64,000 bases of DNA, taken from the NCBI GenBank assembly GCA_020091685.1, contig CM034613.1, positions 7,835,104 through 7,899,103 of the forward strand, read 5' to 3'. The first letter of the stretch is position 1, and each line of letters starts with the position of its first letter. Positions 58,759 through 64,000 of this stretch are shown piece by piece. A program made the translations under genes and the position numbers. This DNA is from Lutjanus erythropterus. Lineage: Eukaryota; Chordata; Actinopteri; Lutjaniformes; Lutjanidae. The notes under the pieces were generated by a model. That model saw nothing but the letters and a program-made list of their open reading frames with translations. It was not told the DNA's origin and ran no database searches.

Positions 58759-58847
58759 GGCTAAGACTGCGATCATCTCTCTCCCTGTCTGAGTGTTTCA
58801 GTGTCTGTGTCACAACACTTATTACTTTCTGCAGCGTGTGTACATGT

Positions 58848-58886
58848 TTGTGTGTGTGTGTGTGTGTGTGTGCGTGTGTGTGTGCA
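58848..58886. repeat. (GT)n microsatellite
   Basis: A GT run with one GC interruption. Confidence 0.95.
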
Positions 58887-59039
58887 TCTGTCTCAGGACA
58901 TACTCAGAGTCTCTGAATTTGTGTTCCTTTGAATTCCTCTTCCTGTCACTCTGTTTGTCCTTTGTTTCATAAGCCTGTCTGCTTGTTGTCTTGGGTAAGA
59001 CGACATATTATATTTCCATATTTATCTGACTATCTTTCC

Positions 59040-59300
59040 TCATTTTTGTCTTTTATCCAGATGTTTTGCCCAGGTATCCCTGCCATTAGGGCGCAGCATC
59101 TCCAAGGCCTTGATGTTATCTGCCGCGCGATATCTGAACTAATGCTGCACTTTTGTATCATCCCCATGAGCGCTTGCTTGGTGAAAACAGGCTTTCCTCC
59201 CTTTTCAGCTGTCAGAAGTCACAAGGAACAGCCTGATAGGAGGCTGAGGGAAGCTTCAGTTTTATATTTCAATATACTTATCTGCTTCTACTGCCTCCAC
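59040..59300. other. Candidate conserved non-coding element
   Basis: A low-repeat, GC-balanced block with CCATTAGGGCGCAGCATC, TGCCGCGCGATATCTGAAC and GCACTTTTGTATCATCCCC. A 151-codon frame (58929-59384) runs through it but has no recognisable domain and begins in GT-repeat-flanking DNA. I favour a non-coding reading at low confidence. Confidence 0.25.
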
Positions 59301-59572
59301 GATACAACAGTGAGGAAAGAATTGTCTGCAGTACTAATGCATTATAGATGCAGGAGAATGCATGAGGGGGGATTTCTACAGTAGCTACCGGTGTGTATGA
59401 CTTTTTCTTTTTGTGCCACCTTAACTATAGGTCCTAGTCTTCGTAGTATACAGTACCAGACCATGACTGGTACTGGATTAAACATAAACCTTTTTGATAA
59501 GATTATTATCATTATGTTCCTTGTAATGAGGTATTTCATAATTCGAAAATAAACTATTAAACAAAACTATGT

Positions 59573-59914
59573 AGGGCTGCAACTAGTGGTTATTTTCGGT
59601 CAATTAATCTGTCAATTATTTTCTCGCTTAATAGTTGTTTGTTTTAAAAAGAAAATGGTAAAAGAAAAAATGTCAATCAGTGTCTCACAAAATGTTAGAT
59701 GACATCCTCAAATGTTTTACTACTTACTCACTACCCAAAGATATTCAATTTACTGTCAGGGAGGAGTAAAGAAACCAGAAAATAATCACATTTTAGAAAC
59801 CGAGAGCAGAGAAATCATATTTTTTTTCATATAAAATTACTTAAACCTATTAATCAATCATCTAAATAGATGGCGATGAATTTAATGAGTTAATAATGAT
59901 TAATCATTGCAATG
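59573..59914 (+). mobile_element. hAT-like MITE (AGGGCTGCAACTA type)
   Basis: It begins AGGGCTGCAACTAGTGGTTA and continues GGTCAATTAATCTGTCAATT, ATGTCAATCAGTGTCTCAC, CCCAAAGATATTCAATTTAC, GGAGTAAAGAAACCAGAAAA, then ends AATGATTAATCATTGCAAT. I recall this whole order from a very common percomorph MITE with GGGCTGCAAC...GTTGCAGC(T)C ends and many CGATTAAT words. It is nearly full length, with the right end worn. There is no coding sequence. Confidence 0.8.
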
Positions 59915-60221
59915 GTAACAGTATTTCTTAATTACCTCAGACCTCACTTGGCATTTCTATACTGAAAACTGATTTATACCAGCGGCCCATATTACTATTT
60001 ATTGCCATATTACTTACTAGTTTCTAGATAGACGTTTATATAAATACACACAGCTCAACAATAAAATACACACAAAATATGAAAACAGTAGTACAATAAA
60101 AGTGCCATAAAAAAAACAAACAAACAAATGAAATGCCTCTGGTTACATGTCTGATCTCTGTGCTTCACCTAAATTTAAAATGAGCTATTTTGACCCCTGT
60201 GGTTAAGAGTTTTAATCTGTA

Positions 60222-60286
60222 ACGTTGTTTGGTCTATAAAATGTCAGAAAATGCCAATCACAAGTCTCCAGAGCCCGCGGTGAAGT
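60222..60286 (+). mobile_element. Interior fragment of the same hAT-like MITE, interrupted by a SINE
   Basis: TTGTTTGGTCTATAAAATGT and CAGAAAATGCCAATCACAAG are interior words of the MITE family, and the following CCAGAGCCCGCGGTGAAGT resumes after the SINE at 60508 as GTGAAGTCTGGTTTTGTCC. The SINE therefore landed inside this fragment. Confidence 0.6.
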
Positions 60287-60507
60287 GGGCTCTCGGGACT
60301 TTTTTGGGGTTTTTTTAGATCATTTTTTGGGCATTTTGCCTTTATTTGATAGGGACAGCTGAAGATATGACAGGAAAGGGGGTAGAGAAAGAGGAAATGA
60401 CACGCAGTAAAAAGCCGCAGGTGGGAGTCAAACCAGCGGGCGCTGCAGAGGAGTGACAGCCTCAGTACATGGGGCGCATGCTCCACCAACCGAGCTACAG
60501 GGCTGCT
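60287..60507 (-). mobile_element. tRNA-derived SINE, minus strand, with target duplication
   Basis: On the minus strand the head reads CTGTAGCTCGGTTGGTGGAG, with an A box TAGCTCGGTTGG (near 60486-60497) and a B box GGTTTGACTCC (60424-60434, one change from GGTTCGANTCC). The body has TGTCATTTCCTCTTTC and CAGCTGTCCCTATCAAATAA, and the tail is A-rich. I recall this head and body from a widespread percomorph SINE. GTGAAGT flanks both sides (60280-60286 and 60508-60514). The B-box change and A/G-mixed tail suggest an old copy. It is not a tRNA gene: the cloverleaf is not maintained and the body is SINE-specific. Confidence 0.85.
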
Positions 60508-60639
60508 GTGAAGTCTGGTTTTGTCCAGCTAACTTTTTCTTTAAAAATTTGCTTTTTATTGGCAGCCAGATGATTTACGAAAGACGACTACAATTACAGT
60601 TATATATCTTAAGAAAGTGCGTGAAGGCGCATTGTTAAA

Positions 60640-61355
60640 AGGTTCAAATCAACTTCAGTTATGTTAATCAAAACACTAAAGTCAATCCATCTTGTCCATA
60701 TATCAAGTTTATCTTGGTGGACTCTGAGGGAATATGTCAATTTCTCCATTATATATATTTGATGAACTATGTCTGTCTAGTCCTCAGTTAAGGAACCTCG
60801 GGGCTTTAGCCACTTATGAGTTATGGCCAGCAGAAATGTCATAAAGGTTCTATCTTGGGATATTTCATAGGTGTAGAACATTGAATCAAAAAGGGATAGC
60901 GTGGTTTTGAGTTCCTCCTCTAAAGTCTGGTGGATATACTTCTCGTAAACAGCCGGGACAGGGCAGGAACAACATACATGATAAAGATTTGTTGCCCTGG
61001 CATAGCCTCCAACAATCCACATTAATAGTTCTGTGTCGCTTCTGCTGAAGGGTAACAAAGAATCGAACCAAACTCTTCCAACAAAATTCCCTACAAATAA
61101 GGGAACTCGTAGTTTTCTCCTTCCCAGAGGGAACCCACTCAGTTTCCCTGTCCCGTTTCTCTTTAATATACAGTGCCCCTTCTGATTCACTATTTATAAC
61201 ATATAATAATCATTTTTAGTATTGTATTCAGAGTTATAGGTGGTTATAAAATCTTTCATTATTCCATCTTCTAGGTTCATCAAATGAATATCTTTTATGG
61301 TTATTCCAAAGTAGTGCCTCAGTTGGAGGAATCTGTACACGTCTTGCTGCTCAAA
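60640..61355 (-). pseudogene. LINE (L1-group) ORF2 C-terminal remnant
   Basis: On the minus strand, reading from 61350 down, the segments are QQDVYRFLQLRHYFG (the F-x-LQLRHY word found downstream of the reverse transcriptase in L1-type ORF2), KNDYYML, then the 137-codon frame at 61190-60777, and, after a TAG where Trp is usual, TDIVHQIYIMEKLTYSLRVH and IWTRWIDF. The frame carries a Cys-poor version of the terminal zinc-knuckle region (ATNLYHVCCSCPVP) and LLAITHKWLKPRGSLTED. This matches the 'LA(R)K-x-x-x-x-WLKP-x-x-P-T-x-x-(E/D)-W ... IY-x-MEKLTF-x-LR' ending of L1-like LINEs. Frameshifts occur near 61190 and within 61000-61150. The 5' part (endonuclease and most of the reverse transcriptase) is absent, as in 5'-truncated insertions. 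Confidence 0.7.
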
Positions 61356-61380
61356 TTATGTTCTTCTCTCACAGTCAGCA

Positions 61381-61695
61381 TCCAAACTTTTAATTGAATA
61401 ATTTAATTTCATTTAGTTTAATAATTGTGATATCTTAACAGGCTTGATTACTATAGAAGCTACTTCATACACCATATACTTTAATGTATATCAGACAATG
61501 TATTAGATGCACAGATAAAACTAATGCATTCTAGTAATAATAATAAATCTTACTTTTCTGAAGATTATTATGGTTCTGTTGAAACAGTTGTTTCCTGCTG
61601 GAAGCTGTACTGCTGTTGAATAACAAAGAATGATACCAAATTTTGTGTCTAATATTTTTCTACCGCCAATCATATACAGTATATTGGTTAGGAAA
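61381..61695. other. No gene seen
   Basis: AT-rich DNA upstream of the LINE remnant; nothing recognised. Confidence 0.5.
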
Positions 61696-62150
61696 GGTCG
61701 ACCAATGGTGGATTTTTGGGGCCATGCTGAAATTAAGGAATAAAAAAAAAAATCAGATATCGATATATCAGCTGATATTCTTTATAAAGAATAATATACA
61801 GAACATACAATATATGCACATATTTTTGCAGTGGTTAACACATGACAAAAATATGTAACAGAGACAGGATATTATACCGTTTAACAATAAACTTTATTGT
61901 CCAAAGTGATATCAGGGTATTTAAACAGTAATCTTTAATCTGTGTTTTTATGTAATCATCACAAATAACTATTAATTAAAAAACAGAATATGCGTATATA
62001 TTAAACCTAAATTAAGAAAAGTGATAAAATGTACATACAAGTAGCTATAGGCAACAAATAAAAACAATTTCTATTGACAAGAAATTTGGTTAAAAAAAAC
62101 ATATCAGGCTGATAATATCAGTTGACCAACATATCAGTTGAGCTCGAGGT
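61696..62150. mobile_element. Probable hAT-like MITE with GGTCGACC/GATATATC words
   Basis: AGGTCGACCAATGGTGGATTT on the left, then GATATCGATATATCAGCTGAT, and on the right GGCTGATAATATCAGTTGAC plus CAACATATCAGTTGAG. I recall fish MITEs with GGTCGACCGAT ends and ATATCGGC words. The inverted ends are only loosely conserved here. No coding sequence is present. Confidence 0.45.
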
Positions 62151-62239
62151 GGTCAACATCTTTCAGTACAAAGTAATACTATTATACAGAAGTGCAAACT
62201 CCACTTATTTATGCTTTTCATTAGAGTTACTAATATCAG

Positions 62240-62551
62240 AGGAGACAGAAAATATGGATACACTTGAATATCACAACATTATGTTTTGACGCTGTATGGT
62301 TTCTCTCCTGGCTGCTGTCATTATTTATCTTTAGTGTTCTGATTCATTAATAAACTTTTGAACTCAAATTTTGTGCAGATTTTGTGTTTTTTTATATTTT
62401 GACATTGTTTTTTTTCTAAAATTTGATTTAAAAGGAGCAATGTATCACATTGTGTAGAGTACTGCATTATCTTGCCAGTATATTGAACTGTAACCCCTGT
62501 ATTGTGATACATATGCATTTAGCCAAATTCTTGTCTAATACACAGTCCTAC
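62240..62551 (+). mobile_element. MITE, second copy of the 40.8-kb family
   Basis: GGATACACTTGAATATCACAAC near the left, GTGTTCTGATTCATTAA, AAAAGGAGCAATGTATCACA, then CCAGTATATTGAACTGTAAC and CCAAATTCTTGTCTAATACA at the right end. The order matches 40778-41050 (GATACACTTGAGTATCACAA; GTTCTGATTGCACC; ATTGAACTGTAACTCCTGTA). The left terminal AGGGGTGTAAG is missing here, while the right end is present. Confidence 0.65.
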
Positions 62552-63282
62552 TATATAATGTTAAAATGTTACTGTATGAGCTGTATTCTACTATGTAATA
62601 TTACGTGTACTACATAATGTTGCATAGGAGTATGTGGCAAATGACATTGTGAAAAGCTTTCAGGGATGTGACAGTGTTTGTTCATTCTGGTGGAAACACA
62701 ACAGAGAGAAAAAGGGAAGAGGCAATTCTGCACTTTATCCCCCTTTCAATATATAATGCTCACTCGGGGAATTCTTTGAGCCACAGCCACAATCACCACC
62801 ACCCTCTGCCCTCTCTCCTCCTCCTCTCTTTGTTTCTCTTCCTCTCTGTAGCCATCACACTGCAATGCTGGCTTTCTTCCTCCTCTTACACACTCGTGAG
62901 TGTGTGTGTGTTTGTGTTGCCGCATCTGCTATGTATCTGCACAGCATGTGTCTCTCCTGTGTGAGTGTGTTCCTCGGGTTTTGTGCATATATATATATTT
63001 TAGATGTCTGGATTCTACGGTCGTCTTGATAGCCTAGTTTTGTTTGCGAGTGCACGCATGCGGGTGCGTGTGCTGGTTCCACTGTATCTGTTATGAATCT
63101 GAACAGCATGTCTCGACGTTGTAAATCTCATGCATCTGTTTTTAGTCTTATAGCCTGTGTGTGTGCGTGCATGTGCTCTAGCATGCGAGTGAATTTCTCA
63201 TGAATATTGACAGAAACTTATAAATCTGATGCATGTCCTTTTATCTCTGTGTTATGCATTTCTGATTTTCACTCACCTTTAT

Positions 63283-63285
<3 letters not shown>
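62552..63285. other. No gene seen
   Basis: A pyrimidine-rich patch lies at 62790-62890, with GT words near 62900 and 63155. Frames at 62668-62964 and 62855-63109 are low-complexity. A (TA)n lies at about 62984-62998. Confidence 0.55.

Positions 63286-63329
<44 letters not shown>
63286..63329. repeat. (GT)n microsatellite
   Basis: An uninterrupted GT run of about 44 bp, followed by GTACACGTCCACATGCATG. Confidence 0.95.
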
Positions 63330-63331
<2 letters not shown>

Positions 63332-64000
63332 ACGTCCACATGCATGTCATGAATCCGTCTCAATTGTAAATCTCTTGCATGGCTTTGATGTGTACTGTAG
63401 AGTACAGTACATCTTGGACTGGGTATCAAACTTTCATACTTTTATGGGACAGACCAAATTGCTGTAAATACTGTGGAATAGGGAGGTACAACATCAAAAA
63501 CTCATGGTACGATAATACCGCGATAAACAGTCTGCTTTATGATATTTATCATATTAAAAAAATCAAAGAACAATCACAAATGTAACCAGAGTCTTTATTA
63601 AATATTAAGATTTCCTTCAATATTAGAAATTCCTCCTTTAATTTCTTCTTTAATAAAATAAAATAAAAATAGCTTGCCATCACCTAAGCATGTGCATGTA
63701 CTTCTAATAAAGTGAGTAATTTTGCCGTAATGTGTAATGCAATTTTCTTTTGATATCAAAGAAATTATCATTCAAGAACCAACATTGAAGCTGAGGTATA
63801 AGTACTAACGCTGGGTGTTGTTCAAAATTTTTAAATTCCGGTACGGGTACCTTAGCTTCGATACCTGTTCCTGAATGATACTTTTTTCCAACACCAAATT
63901 AGGGTTGATTATGATTTATTGATGGTTGATTAATCGCTTGTTAAGAATTTGGTCAATCAAATAAAATTGATTATTATTTGATCTACCATGAAACATAACA
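63330..64000. other. No gene seen; MITE-like words to the window edge
   Basis: GGTACGATAATACCGCGATAA at 63507 and CGGTACGGGTACCTTAGCTTC at 63839 resemble fish MITEs rich in GGTACC/GATACC. TTGATTAATCGCTTG at 63927 resembles the 59.57-kb MITE. Fragments are too short to assign, and the window ends within this stretch. Confidence 0.4.

Noticed and set aside
58929-59384. 151-codon plus-strand open frame
   Set aside because: No recognisable domain, irregular composition and no flanking splice sites. I kept the underlying DNA only as a candidate non-coding island.
60424-60507. tRNA-like A and B boxes suggesting a tRNA gene
   Set aside because: The body and A-rich tail downstream, the target duplication and the changed B box show a SINE. 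No consistent cloverleaf was found.

Overview
The window looks like nuclear DNA from a ray-finned (teleost, probably percomorph) fish. It is AT-rich and full of (CA)n/(GT)n microsatellites, and it carries several repeat families that I recognise as typical of fish genomes: Tc1-like transposons, TTAA- and TA-flanked MITEs, hAT-like MITEs, tRNA-derived SINEs and an L1-type LINE tail. The family assignments come from recall and from copies compared inside the window, not from a database search.

I find no convincing host protein-coding gene, rRNA gene, functional tRNA gene, CRISPR array or bacterial-style operon in the 64 kb. The longest open frames are either translations of CA/GT or GA repeats or short frames with no recognisable domain. 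The only recognisable coding sequence is broken mobile-element sequence: a Tc1/mariner transposase in three frames (33469-34320, minus), the C-terminal half of a second Tc1-type transposase with in-frame stops (34733-35160, minus), and the C-terminus of a LINE ORF2 (about 60640-61355, minus). The window is therefore a gene desert or part of a very long intron.

Layout: 1-5.4 kb holds mostly single-copy DNA plus a 150-bp tandem repeat; 5.4 kb a degenerate SINE; 11.4-14.3 kb polypurine tracts, a long (GT)n and a 909-bp TA-flanked element built of 56-bp units; 14.4-17.1 kb a cluster of TTAA-flanked repeat with a 939-bp internal duplication; 20.0-22.7 kb a 368-bp duplication, a 76-bp (CA)n next to a G-quadruplex motif, and an inverted-repeat MITE; 25-30.5 kb four more inverted-repeat elements, one holding a 26-bp minisatellite; 32.7-35.3 kb an older repeat followed by two Tc1-type elements; 39.4-46.8 kb a SINE fragment, a strongly palindromic TTAA element and further MITE pieces; 49.0-50.3 kb a second copy of the 56-bp-unit element, inverted, split by a solo LTR with a 4-bp target duplication; 57.7-62.6 kb hAT-like MITEs, a SINE nested in a MITE, the LINE tail and another repeat copy. 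Between these lie low-repeat stretches with many TAAT/ATTA words that could be cis-regulatory, but only cross-species alignment could show that.

Nothing here amounts to a new cellular system. The most informative structures are the matched pair of 56-bp-unit elements (one interrupted by the solo LTR), the DD36E Tc1 copy, and the nested SINE-in-MITE insertion next to the LINE tail.
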